Positions 11,347-22,920 of a stretch of DNA of 64,000 nucleotides are shown here, in pieces. Origin of the DNA: Sipunculus nudus (taxonomy: Eukaryota > Annelida > Sipuncula > Golfingiida > Sipunculidae). The notes under the pieces are model-generated. The model was not told where the DNA came from. It ran no database searches and saw only the letters and a program-made list of their open reading frames with translations. The stretch covers positions 41,288,840 to 41,352,839 of the forward strand of contig CM049322.1 in assembly GCA_026874595.1 (NCBI GenBank), given 5' to 3'. Each line of letters starts with the position of its first letter. Position 1 is the first letter of the stretch. The position numbers were made by a program, and so were the translations under genes.

Positions 11347-13396
11347 TTAAATTTCGGTCTCTTCAACTTCTGCCTCTTCAACCGGCAAGTCATAATTATC
11401 AGACAGTCTCGCAGAAGAGGGTTCCTCGTATCCTATAGGTTCTATATATTCTGTTTGAACCTCTGGCTGCTCAACTATAGTGTCTATATGTTTTATACAT
11501 GGGCAGCATTTCGCCTCCTTCTTTTCTGCTAGTTTACTTGATACTGCGTCATGTCTTATTTCCATGACGTCCGCATAGATGTGCGTCGACTCACGTCTAA
11601 TTCTTCTGCGTTTACTTTCAGCGTAGTCAATAGCATGCACAGGAACCAGAGGCAGAGGGCGCTGGCGTCTCCGACATGAGTCTAAGGTCCCCGAGCACTT
11701 CCGGTACGAGCAATAGACAACAGCAGCGATCACCAGGATCCCGAGGCCGATCAGAACGCCACCTATCAGGAATAATTCCTGAAATAATGATTCAACCAAA
11801 GAATATCTTAACATTTACAGTAGATATATGTATCGGTAATAAATCTGTAACTGGAGCTCCTATATGATACTAACATTGTTGCCATTCTAAGTATTGTTTA
11901 GTTTTTAAATGCTGTGAATCGCTCTCCTATAGTGAAATAAAGGTTATGTCATCAAGAAACCGATCAGACACAGAGGCTAACTCTACTGTTTCACTTAAGG
12001 TAATAATTAAAGGTGTATTCGTGTGCTTGAGATGAATATTTTTTCCAGCGTCCGTATTTGCTGAAAACTGTACAGCACATAACACATAACCCGTGTAAAC
12101 ACTAACCCGATCTCCTAAGTGCCCAGTTGAATCCGTTGCCTTTGTACCGACCATTGTGATAATGTTGAAGGGAGAGGTACGACGGTCCTCGTGACGTGTT
12201 CGCGAAATGCCTCCTGGGATACCAGAGCTGTCCGTTGGCTTTGGTGATGTCCATGGCGGCCATGTCAATACCTGAGTCACTTTCCCGAGGTAGTTAACCG
12301 CTAGGCATGAATAACTGGAAGACACTTTTCTGATCTCCACAGAGACCCTCACCGACTCATTATTTGAATCAAGTCCGACTTTGTTGCTCTTTTGTACAGG
12401 AGACGATAAAGTCACATTAGGAGCTGGGTTTCCACTTCCTGTGCAAATCACGTTATCGTTCTCTATATGCATTGCGATCTCAGGGTAACTACAATAATCC
12501 ATATTGTTATTGGATATTATAAATCTCTCCCATACCGTTTTATTTTGTTTTACTTCAGGATAGGTGAAGCCCAAAATATGTTGTTTATCATCCAACGAAC
12601 TTGAGTTCGGAAGATTTGTCATTTCTTTTGGTCCTTGGCATTGGAAGTGCATTTTACAGTCCTCCATTTTCTCAATAAGAAGTGTAATATTCCGACAACC
12701 GCAATACAGAGGATTGTCTCTCATATCCAGTGAAAAGTTGCAGTGATTAAAAGGAGGAATAAGAGAAAAAAGATTACTGTTTAACTCCATGGAATTCAGT
12801 CCAGGTGGCCACGATGTATCTTCTTCTAGACCTCGCAAAGCATTATGGGACAACCGAATGCAGAACACAGACTGTAACCCTTGCAAACTGCTTGAGCTTA
12901 CGTAGCTTATTTTATTGTAGCTAAGGTCTAAAAACCTGAGATGTGTTAAACCAATGAACATTTCTGCCTTTATAAATTCCAGCAGATTTCCAGATAAAGA
13001 CAGAATTTCAGCTGCATGAAGATCTTGCATTGCACCTGTTTCAATCTTCTTTATGTTGTTCCTACTGAGGTCAATATCTGTTACATATTTCAGGCCATCA
13101 AACTGAGATGTGTTGAGTGACCATATATTATTATCGGTCATCTTAAATATCTTCACATATGATTGTTTCAGGAATGAGTCTTTCTTAATGGTAATAATAC
13201 TACAGTTTTTAAGATTTAGATTTGGCGATGCTGAAACATCGCTTAAAAATTCCGGACCAAGGTGGCCATCCCAGCCTTTGAAGTCGCAAACGAAACATCT
13301 GGCCTTAATGCAGCATAGACGGGGTTCGAAAAATGATATCACAACCAGAAATAAATACATTGTGATACACTTTTTGCAATGACCAGTTACCTTCAT
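11347..13396 (-). CDS. LRR-Ig single-pass receptor with SH3/SH2-motif tail (gene 2)
   Basis: Exons 13396-12107 and 11778-11347, with a phase-0 intron of 328 bp (donor CGG|GTTAGT, acceptor ATTTCAG). Product 573 residues. I start at the ATG at 13396 because it gives a signal peptide aligned with the paralogues (MKV...). The frame stays open upstream to a TTG near 13486 that is unlikely to be used. Order: signal peptide; CFVCDFKGWDGHL; about seven LRRs including the EDTSWPP insert; LRR C-cap (NPLYCGC); Ig-like domain ending YSCLAVNYLG; a Thr/Ser/Pro-rich stalk; membrane helix (about 431-453); RPLPLVP at 470-476; Y498ADV; CCPC at 521-524; Y541IEP, Y547EEP and Y559DLP. If the intron were retained, the frame would read 60 further residues with no family similarity, which supports splicing. 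Role by analogy: surface recognition receptor signalling through tyrosine motifs. Confidence 0.87.
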
Positions 13397-13487
13397 GATG
13401 CTTGTCCTATTACAATAATGTGTGCCTACCGTAAGCATATGTTCCCGTAACTGATAAAAAAGGTTAAACTCATATACCAGACTCAAA

Positions 13488-13494
13488 TTTTATA
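13488..13494 (-). promoter_or_regulatory. possible TATA box of gene 2
   Basis: TATAAAA on the minus strand, about 92 bases upstream of the chosen ATG, which leaves room for a 5' UTR of roughly 60 bases. A single short motif in AT-rich DNA. Confidence 0.3.
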
Positions 13495-13532
13495 AAGCGT
13501 TTCATATAAGAAGGCCCATATAACGCGTTCCA

Positions 13533-14561
13533 GAGATGGCCGGACAACGTTCTTAGGTCAGTTATGCGAGTTCTGGGTTCCTCTCTGTAAATGTGTCTAA
13601 AATGCTGTGGTATGATATATTCATTCATACATTTTACAACAACCCACTCTCGTTCGAGGATGTTTACATATAAAACACACTACGGAACCCTTATAGAAAT
13701 AATGTAAATACCGATATTAAGGTTTAAGGAAGTTTTGCGTACACGTATAATCGTTGCAAATATTGGCTAGAATGTTAACAACTCCAACAAAACAGTAGAA
13801 TTATGATACGCATTTGTCGGATCTACAACTGAAACAATTATTGCGGATAGTCAACTAAAGGATATTTGAATGGTTGTTTCGTCTTGATAAATGCATGGAA
13901 GTGACAATGATGACTGTCTTTCAGTTACTTCCTGTTATTGTGTGAATGGCCATGAAAACATATCTTGGTAAGCACAAGGCAATATCAATATTTGTATATA
14001 TTATCTTCCTCAAATGGTATAACAGTTTCGATTATCCACATTTATATAACATCTAAAAATCCGGTTAAAAATATAAAATCTATGTGGATAAGCTATACCA
14101 TTTGGCTGTGTTCAAACCTGGAAGTTCCTCTCCGAAGCCAAATCCCTGACTCTTTTGATAACACTTTTTTTACATAATGTTGTAATATATTTAAATGTTT
14201 AAAATATAGAACATATATAAAAGTTAATATCATATATAATTGATGTCATGAATCACTAATAATGCTTATGGTTTATGAATATGCATCCATCAAATGTGTT
14301 TACAAAGACATATGCCCTTAAAATATTAAACTGTATAATGGTCACAATATATCAAATGCATTCATGGTCACACTTTTTTTAGGTTATCTATAAAAAAATA
14401 GTTTCCTTAGTATATATGAGTGATATCGAATAGTCAATATTGGACGTGTAAATTATAAAATAAAAATAAATAAAGCCAAACAATAATAAAGATGCTCTAA
14501 ACAACACAAACAATCAAGCTTTGAATAAAAAAGAGAATCAAAATGGCAGAAGAAAGATCAT
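13533..14561. repeat. 3' flank of gene 3, duplicated at 26440-27349
   Basis: From GAGATGGCCGGACAACG at 13533 to the stop codon of gene 3, this non-coding stretch aligns in order with 26440-27349 in front of the last gene. Shared blocks include TGTGGTATGATATATTCATT and ACACGTATAATCGTTGCAAA. The duplicated unit therefore included about 1 kb of 3' flank. No gene is seen within it. Confidence 0.75.
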
Positions 14562-17500
14562 TCAAATTTCATCATAAACTTCTGTTTCTATATCCGGACT
14601 GTTATCAAGCTCTGACTCCTCGCATACAGTTGCTATGGTTACAGACCCCTCGTGACCAAAGGGAGCGTTGCCTATGGTGACAGGTTCTTCGTAACCAAGG
14701 GGATCAATATATTCTTCTGGTGGTGAATGAGAACCCTCAGATATTATATCAGACTTTGTAATGCAAGTACAACAGTTTTTATCTCTGTTTGTCGTAGGTT
14801 CACCACGACTGATTCCGGGGTCAGGGCTGTACATATCGGGCTCTGTAGGATCAGCGTAGATATGGACTGACCGTCTTAAAGTTGCTTTCCTGCGTTTCCC
14901 TTCTGTGTAGTCAATGGCAACGAGTGGAACTATGGGTAAAGGGCGTCTTGGTAACTGACGTTTCCTAAACCATTCCCGACAAGTCTCCAGACATTTCTTG
15001 TATAGACAGTAAACACAAAGGGACAACAATAAGGTTGCAAATCCTGCAACTGCCCCGCCGATCCAGACTTTTATCTGCAAGATGCAAAATTCATTATTGT
15101 ATTAATAATTATAAAAAATTACTACTGTCTGCATATGTAAGCCTATATATCATATGCAGCTCTAATATAGAAGTTATGCAAAGAGATGGCGACCCAGTCA
15201 CCAGACTCACTGCATTCTATATGTCACAAGCCTTGGTCCTTCATGGCTGACATGCTAACAAAGCAACTGGCCCTCCACTTTAATCAGCTAGTATGGAAAA
15301 TAGCTTTTACACCTACAATGGCATGTGTAAGGCCTATATCACATTTCGCAGTTTTGATAAAAAATAAATTCATCGATATAGATAGGTTTCTCTAATGGAG
15401 GTTGACATATTGTCTGTCCCTAGTATGAACCTTCCATTGTATTTGTTTACTTGATATTCATTTCTAATAAAACTCAAAACAAGACGACCAGAGGTCGCGC
15501 GCTCTCCGGAAATGGCGTAGAGATAGAAATTATTGTGGGTAATGACGTAGAGGAAGAAAATGAGCCATAGTTGGTATAGACAGGACCAAAATTAACAAAG
15601 TTATGAGGAAAATAAAATGTTGATGTGTTTTGATGACCTTGAACTTGACCTTTGACCTATTTAGACAATACACATAGAACTTCCAGAAAGCCTAAAGATA
15701 TACGAAATATGTAAGTTACAAAGTGACACAGGAAAACCGAGGCCTGCAGAATGTTATATGTTAGCCAGATGAACCATCAGCAAGCAGGCGAATTCGAGAA
15801 CAGCTGACAAACAGACAGACATACTGACAAAGTGACCCAAAGGGGTGGACAGTGGACTAGACCAGGTTATGAAGAAGACAAAGAGGAAGAATATGAAGCC
15901 AATGTTTGTAATAAAAGAACCAATATTGAATAAGTAATGAGGAAAATAAGACTTTAACATATTTTCATGACCCTGACCTTTGACCTATATAAATAATATA
16001 TATATATATATGTCTTCAAGAAATCATTCCGATATGCAATATGCGTAAGTTATAAAGTGATTTCTGCAAAGCTATGGCCTGTAGAATACTATATGTAAGA
16101 CGCAAGAACCAACCAGCAGGCGAAATAGAGGACAACTGAAAAAAAGACAGACATATTGACAAAGTGACACAAGGTTGACACCTAATGGGTTAACTAGGTT
16201 ATGAAGAAGACCCGGGGAAAGAAAATAAACTACAGATTATGTAATTGAGGTGCATAATTTTGGAGATATGGCCAAAATATAATATGATGTGGAGGTTTGA
16301 GTGCAGCGCCCCCTATTGGTCATATCTCGAAAATAAAAAAGCACTTTCGAGATATCAGTATAAAACGTAAGATGTACTAGTTTCAAAATGATTCCTGCAA
16401 AACTGTGACCTGTAGAATGCTAATTGTAAGAAGAATGTACCAGTAAGAAAGCGACATTGAGGACAAGTGACAGACAGACATACTGACAAAGCGACACAAG
16501 ATTGAGACCAGTTGACTAGACCCAGTTATGGAGAAGACCTAGGGAATAAAATGAGCCTAGGCCTGTGAGGATACGACAAAAATTGACGAAGTTATGACAA
16601 AAAAAGAATTTCGTCTTGATCTTTGACTTATATTGAATAAAATCAACAGGCTTTGGGGACTTTTGTTTTTCTATCAAATGTGTCAGTTTTAAAGCGATCG
16701 CTGCAAAAATGTGGTCAGAAAAGTGGGGACAGAAAAATAGACAAACAAACAAACAGACAAACACACATACAGAACTGACTAACAAGATTTTAGGCAAACA
16801 ATTAAAATATATGATCAGAATAAAACCCATTTTTAAAATCGTAAAAGGAATATTACGTGTTGCTTTACTACCTGACTGTTCAAGCCGTTTTCAGCATTGG
16901 GCGTGGTCGGTCGTTTTCCCTGTGTCATCTGACCATCAATAGAGGGGCTTGTAGAATGATGGGCATAGGTCACGGTAGGTGTGACAGTTGATACCTTTGC
17001 GTGATGGCCACTCGTGAAGCTTTTGCGAATATGGTCTGTTCCGATACCATTGGAAGCTTGACATGTATAACTAGCGGTTCCTTTGATAGGCGTCATTGAA
17101 ACAATCAATCTTTGCTCTTGTAAAGGCCCTCCATCCTTCTTATATTCTCCATGAGCTGTTACCAAAGTAACTACCGGAGGGGGGTTTCCGTTTCCGGTAC
17201 AAATGATTACGTCATCATCTTGTTTTAGATCCACAATCGGAGAACGACACATAGTTGACCCATTCAGAATGTTGAGGAATTCTTCCCATATTATATTCTG
17301 TGTCGCTTCATAATATGTAAACGTTTGATGGACTTTGCTCTCCAGAGAATTTATATGACCGAGGTTTTTCATTACTTTAGGGCCATTGCATGCAAAGTAG
17401 ATCTTACATTTAAGCAGTGGACTTAACTTATCTGAGGGATACTTGCATCCGCAGTAGAGAGGATTTCCAGTGAGCTGTATTGAAAATGCACAGTGCTGTA

Positions 17501-18119
17501 TTATAGGAAACACTGTCATACTGTTATTGCTGAAATCTATGAACCTTACCTCCTTGGGCCAAGAATCATCCTCTTGTATGGACAAAATCACATTGCCAGC
17601 TAGAAGTAGTACCAATAACTTTTGCAAATTTTTAAAGTGACTGGTTCTGAAATGGGTCAGTCGATTATGACTCAAGTCCAAATATTGCAAGTTGTCCAGA
17701 TTCCGAAAGGTCTTGTTTGAAAGTCTTTGTATCTGATTACTGTTAAGTAAGATCAGTTCAACGCTTTCCAGACCATTAAATGCTCCATCTTGTATTAGAC
17801 GAATCTTATTTCTATCTAAGAATATTTTTTGTGCTCCCCTCCAATCTTTGAACAAAGAAGTGTTTAAACTTTCAATCAGGTTGCCAGTAAGTATCAGTTT
17901 TTTAGTGTTTTTCAGGTGTTCAAATGATCCTGTGTTAATAGTTCGGATATCACATGATCCAAGTTTAACATTTGGCAAGGCAGACATTCCTTGCAAAAAG
18001 CTCTGATCTAAATGTCCACTCCAGTTCTGGTATACACAAATGGAACATTTGTCTGGAAGACAGCAATATTGCAAATCAAGATGGAGGAAAATTACTATGA
18101 AGTTGAATACCACTTTCAT
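14562..18119 (-). CDS. LRR-Ig single-pass receptor, YDEI-tail subfamily (gene 3)
   Basis: Exons 18119-16872 and 15074-14562 with a phase-0 intron of 1797 bp (donor CAG|GTAGTA, acceptor CTTGCAG). Product 586 residues. The ATG at 18119 is conserved in position with gene 5; the open frame further upstream begins at a GTG. Order: signal peptide; CSICVYQNWSGHL (Cys25, Cys28); LRR1 with GSCDI; about seven LRRs with the EDDSWP insert; LRR C-cap NPLYCGCKYP; Ig-like domain (ICTGNGNPPP ... YTCQASNGIGT); Thr/Ser/His stalk; membrane helix (about 420-440); RPLPIVP at 460-466; Y489ADP; CCTC at 517-520; Y538IDP; Y544EEP; C-terminal Y583DEI. YxxP fits Crk-type and YDEI fits Src-type SH2 preferences, so ligand-dependent tyrosine signalling is inferred. 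The intron is four times longer than in paralogues because of a repeat insertion. Confidence 0.88.
15540..16790. repeat. ~330-bp tandem repeat inserted in gene 3 intron
   Basis: Three to four diverged units of about 330 bp. The block GACAGACATACTGACAAAGTGAC recurs, with changes, near 15810, 16146 and 16470, and a GTTATGAGGAAAATAA-type block near 15600, 15930 and 16588. Units start with a TGACCTTTGACCT-type motif (perfect at 15646 and 15974, decayed near 16616), which links it to the 7.0-9.0 kb array. Paralogous introns lack all of this, so it inserted after the duplication or was lost elsewhere. At 16305-16320 there is AGCGCCCCCTATTGG, close to the CTCF core on the minus strand. Confidence 0.8.
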
Positions 18120-18209
18120 TGTCGCTTCGTGCACCCTTTATAACAGGAAGACACGCGAGCCCTCAATGCTTCCACATAAAATGAGTTAAACGAGGATGTA
18201 CACGGGAAT

Positions 18210-18222
18210 CTCTTTATATTTG
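18210..18222 (-). promoter_or_regulatory. conserved TATA-like element of gene 3
   Basis: CAAATATAAAGAG on the minus strand about 90 bases upstream of the ATG. It is identical in gene 5 (29628-29640) and sits in a conserved block followed by ATTCCCGTGTACATCCTCG here. Conservation between two diverged 5' flanks and the TATAAA core suggest the core promoter. Confidence 0.5.
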
Positions 18223-19179
18223 CTTTTCTTACGAATATAGGAACAGCCAAGAGGTATTCAAAGCATATACTATCATAATATATTGTTTTACATATTTGAG
18301 TATGATTAAATTAATGTATTGCCTGGTTAAATGTGAGTGTGGACGATTTTGTTAATTGTGCTAATCCTGCACAGTGCGAGATAATATACTTAAGGAACGT
18401 GTGTCCTTATATGCGAACCCATGGAATTTTCGGTCCCGTATACGTACATATTTGCACATGGCGGTATTTGTTTGAGACGAGTCTTTGTATATCAGGGAGA
18501 CAGGTACACGAGTACACTATGCTTACATTTACAAGTTTGCAAATAAAAATCTTTTTACATCTTCTTCATTTTTCCGTTACATGACGTTAAAGATATAATA
18601 TATGGAATATTTTCTTGGTCCACACTTAAAAGAAGTACCGAAAGAAAAGCAAATGCTGGTTTAACGAATTGACTCCAATAGTTATAGATAATTGATCGGT
18701 GGCATGTTTCATATGTGTGTTTAGAGGTTACTGCATGGGTGCAAAGTGTTTGATTTTTATAATATTTAATCTAATTGCAGATTCTACTATGTTTCAATAT
18801 AAAATTAATAAAATACAAAATAAAAGTTTTAAAGAGATATGCAGTTTAATCATAAGATTGTAACAATCATCTACATGTTTTACTTCTACCAGCAGAATTG
18901 AACACATCCTTCAATACCTTAACTCCGTATACTGCACAAGCACACACAAATACATTTATATATATATATTTAAATGTTTTAAATATTAAATAGTATACAT
19001 TTAAGCTTATGTATCAAAATTAACGTTTTTCTTTCTTTAAAATATATGTGAGTGATATCCAGTTTTTGGACAATTATAAAAAAATATAAAGCACAAAAAT
19101 ATTACAGCTGCACTATACAGTACACGAAAGAGCGAGCTTCAGATAAAAATGAAAACGAAACAGGCAGAAGAGAGATTAG
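18223..19179. other. intergenic, no gene seen
   Basis: Upstream flank of gene 3. It shows patchy similarity to the flank of gene 5 (for example GGCATGTTTCATATGTG near 18701 against the segment near 30073). AT-rich, with a short TA run near 18957. No coding sequence. Confidence 0.45.
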
Positions 19180-20488
19180 TCAAATTTCATCATAAATCTC
19201 TACTTCTATTTCCGGACTTTTATCATGCTCTGACTCATCGTGTTATGTTGCTACGGTTGCAGGCCTTTTGTAACCAAGGGGATCACTTCGTTTGGTGACA
19301 TGTTCTTCGTTACCAAGGTGATCATTGTATTCTTTCGGTGGTGAATGAGAATCCTCAAATATATTATCCGATTCGGTAATGCAAGTACAAACGTTTTGAT
19401 CTTTGATGGTCTAAGGTTCACCACGATTGATTCCGCGGTCAGGGCCGTACAAATTGGGCTCTGTAGGATCATCTGTGTAGTCAATGGCAACGAGTGGAAC
19501 TATCGGTAATGGGCACCTTGGTAACTGACGTTTGCTAAACCAGTCCCGATAAGTAGCCTTGCATTTTATGTATATACAGAAACACAAAGTGACAAAAATA
19601 AGGCTGCAAATCCGGCAACTGCCCCGCCTATCCAGACTTTTATCTGCAAGATGCACTATTCATAACTGTATTTATAATTTTTAAATGTTACTACTGTCTG
19701 CCTGTGTAGGGCTGTATATCATATCGAGCTGTAACATGAAATTTCTGTAAAAAGGTGACGGACCATCACCTGAAGCACTCTATTTTACCCTGTCACAAGC
19801 CTTGGTCATGTATGGCTTAAATACTGATAAAGCCAATTGTTTCATATAAACGAATACTTTTAACTCTTCTTGTTTTAATTAATTCCTACATTTAAAATTT
19901 TGCGCAATCATGATGAAAAATCAAATCGTGGATACAAGTAGGAATCCCCAGTTGAGGTTGACATCTTGCATGTCCTCATTACATACCTTCCTTATATCTC
20001 ACTACTTTATATTCATTTGCAATAAATGTTTAGATAAATATATATAATTGAAGGGATTAAAACGTTTTTTTTCATTATAAAATGAATATTTTGTGTTGCT
20101 TCACTACCTGACTATTCCATCCGTTTTCAGCAAGAGGTGTGGTCGGTCGTTTTCCCTGTGTCATCTGTCCAACAATGGAGGATGTAGAATGGAAGCTTGA
20201 CATGTATAATTAGCGGTTCCTCTGACAGGCGTCATACAAACACTCTTCTTAGATTCTACATGAGCTGTTATAAAAGTAACTACCCCAGGGGGGTTTCCGT
20301 TTCCAGTACAAATTAAAACTTCATCATCTTGTTTTAGATTTACAATCGGAGAACGACAAATAGTTGACCTATTCAGAATATTTAGGAATTCTTCCCAATT
20401 TTTATTCTGAGTCGCTTCATAATATGTAATCGTTTGATGAACTTTGCTCTCCGGAGAATTTATATGACCGAAGGTTTTTCATTACTTT
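19180..20488 (-). pseudogene. internally deleted LRR-Ig receptor pseudogene
   Basis: Remnants of both exons of the gene 3/gene 5 type. The tail exon (19643-19180) keeps the acceptor CTTGCAG and IKVWIGGAVAGF, but loses one base just after SLCV and so shifts frame. It also lacks about 17 codons between AIDYT and DPTEP, and has a stop after RGEP. The remaining sequence still ends with the IYDEI* codons. The ectodomain exon survives only as 20488-20108: the donor CAG|GTAG is intact, about 105 bases are missing in the stalk, and everything 5' of the LRR C-cap/Ig junction is gone. Just beyond, 20557-20640 resembles DNA located about 570-680 bases upstream of the gene 5 ATG. A deletion therefore fused the upstream flank to the Ig part and removed signal peptide and LRRs. 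Confidence 0.85.
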
Positions 20489-20638
20489 AGATGTTATTAA
20501 TTGCCTGCAAGTTTAATATACGCTTAAGCTTAATATCAAGGCTAATTTGTTAAAGGTGGTGATACAATATAAACTAGTTTCCTTGAGCGTTTACATACTT
20601 ATTGTAAATTGTGATGCGCGCTCAATAACAATAACAAT

Positions 20639-20640
<2 letters not shown>

Positions 20641-20698
<58 letters not shown>
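20641..20698. repeat. (TA)29 microsatellite
   Basis: Uninterrupted AT dinucleotide run directly abutting the tandem array that begins at 20701. Confidence 0.95.
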
Positions 20699-20700
<2 letters not shown>

Positions 20701-20702
<2 letters not shown>

Positions 20703-22920
20703 ACGGGGTGCACATAAAAGCGGACCGAACTATCTCGCTAGTGAAGCTTGCTTTGCTAGCGAAGCGGTTGGTTCGGCGGACTTGTCCGCCACCGACCTGG
20801 TTTCGACTCCCGGACCGGCCCAGGATTTTTCCACTCAACAATTTGCCTTCGTAACAAAAGGGGGCTCGTCCTAGAGGACGATAAAACTTTGTGGCCCAGG
20901 CTCAAAGCTCACCAAAGTGTGACTCCTGGGGAAAATTAGTCTTGTCCTAATAGCAGAACGCTCATAAGAGGGTGTGTGTTACGGGGAGCAAATAAAAGCG
21001 GACCGAACTGTCTCGCTATTGAAGCGGTAGGTTCGTCGGACTTGTGCGCTACCGACTTGGGTTCGAAACCGGGATCGGCCCAGGATTTTTCCCCTCAACA
21101 GTATGTCTTCGTTACAAAATGGGGGCTCGTCTAACGTGACGTTTAACTTTGTGGCCCAGGGAATAAGCTCACAAAAGTGTGACTCCTGGGGAAAATTAGT
21201 CTTGTTCTGATAGCAGAACGCTCTTAAAAGGGGGTGTGTTACGGGGAGCAAATAAAAGCGGACCGAACTGTCTCGCTATTGAAGCGGTAGGTTCGTCGGA
21301 CTTGTGCGCTACCGACTTGGGTTCGAAACCGGGATCGGCCCAGGATTTTTCCCCTCAACAGTATGTCTTCGTTACAAAATGGGGGCTCGTCTAACGTGAC
21401 GGTTAACTTTGTGGCCCATTGAATAAGCTCACAAAAGTGTGACTCCTGGGGAAAATTAGTCTTGTTCTGATAGCAGAACGCTCTTAAAAGGGGGTGTGTT
21501 ACGGGGTGCACATAAAAGCGAGCTGAACTGTCTCGCTAGTGAAGCTTGCTTTGCTAGCGAAGCGGTTGGTACGCCGGACTTGTGCGCCACCGACCTGGGT
21601 TCGACTCCCAGATCGGCCCAGGATTTTTCCACTCAACAATTTGCCTTCGTAACAAAAGGGGGCTCGTCCTAGAGGACGATAAAACTTTGTGGCCCAGGCT
21701 CAAAGCTCACCAAAGTGTGACTCCTGGGGAAAATTAGTCTTGTCCTAATAGCAGAACGCTCATAAGAGGGTGTGTGTTACGGGGAGCAAATAAAAGCGGA
21801 CCGAACTGTCTCGCTATTGAAGCGGTAGGTTCGTCGGACTTGTGCGCTACCGACTTGGGTTCGAAACCGGGATCGGCCCAGGATTTTTCCCCTCAACAAT
21901 ATGTCTTCGTTACAAAATGGGGGCTCGTCTAATGTGACGGTTAACTTTGTGGCCCAGGGAATAAGCTCACAAAAGTGTGACTCCTGGGGAAAATTAGTCT
22001 TGTTCTGATAGCAGAACGCTCTTAAAAGGGGGTGTGTTACGGGGTGCACATAAAAGCGAGCTGAACTGTCTCGCTAGTGAAGCTTGCTTTGCTAGCGAAG
22101 CGGTTGGTACGCCGGACTTGTGCGCCACCGACCTGGGTTCGACTCCCAGATCGGCCCAGGATTTTTCCACTCAACAATTTGCCTTCGTAACAAAAGGGGG
22201 CTGGTCCGGGAGGACGATAAAACTTTGTGGCCCAGGCTCAAAGCTCACCAAAGTGTGACTCCTGGGGGAAATTAGTCTTGTCCTAATAGCAGAACGCTCA
22301 TAAGAGGGTGTGTGTTACGGGGAGCAAATAAAAGCGGACCGACCTGACTCGCTATTGAAGCGGTAGGTTCGTCGGACTTGTGCGCTACCGACTTGGGTTC
22401 GAAACCGGGATCGGCCCAGGATTTTTCCCCTCAACAATATGTCTTCGTTACAAAATGGGGGTTCGTCTAACGTGACGGTTAACTTTGTGGCCAAGGGAAT
22501 AAGCTCACAAAAGTGTGACTCCTGGGGAAAATTAGTCTTGTTCTGATAGCAGAACGCTCTTAAAAGGGGGTGTGTTACGGGATGCACATAAAAGCGAGCT
22601 GAACTGTCTCGCTAGTGAAGCTTGCTTTGCTAGCGAAGCGGTTGGTACGCCGGACTTGTGCGCCACCGACCTGGGTTCGACTCCCAGATCGGCCCAGGAT
22701 TTTTCCACTCGTTTGCCTTCGTAACAAAAGGGGGCTGGTCCGGGAGGACGATAAAACTTTGTTGCCAAGGTTAAAGCTCACCAAAGTGTGACTCCTGGGG
22801 AAAATCAGTCTTGTTCTGATAGCAGAACGCTCTTAAGAGGGGGTGTGTTACGGGGTTCACAAAAAAGCGGCTAGCGAAGCTGTTGGTTCGCCGGACTTGT
22901 GCGCCACCGACCTGGGCTCT
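20701..22920. repeat. tandem array of 260/278-bp units with tRNA-like pol III boxes
   Basis: Units begin at TTACGGGG at 20701, 20979, 21239, 21499, 21777, 22037, 22315, 22575 (TTACGGGA) and 22848. Two types alternate: long (278 bp, GTGCACATAAAAG) and short (260 bp, GAGCAAATAAAAG), in the order L S S L S L S L and a broken last unit ending near 22920. In long units TAGCGAAGCGG (for example 21555-21565) fits a pol III A box. GGTTCGACTCC (21598-21608) is a perfect B box inside a perfect T-arm: CTGGG, a 7-base loop, CCCAG. About 65 bases later most units carry a short hairpin, CGTCC-TAGA-GGACG in long units and CGTC-TAACGT-GACG in short ones. The 90-codon minus-strand frames repeated in the short units are repeat by-products. 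Confidence 0.85.

Noticed and set aside
12042-12106. In-frame extension of gene 2 exon 1 past the donor site as real protein
   Set aside because: It has no similarity to the other family members, whereas splicing at CGG|GTTAGT joins in phase to the tail exon exactly as in the paralogues.
20979-22587. Four nearly identical 90-codon minus-strand frames
   Set aside because: They are generated by the 260-bp tandem unit and lie antisense across its tRNA-like B box. They have no start context, domain or independent conservation beyond the repeat.
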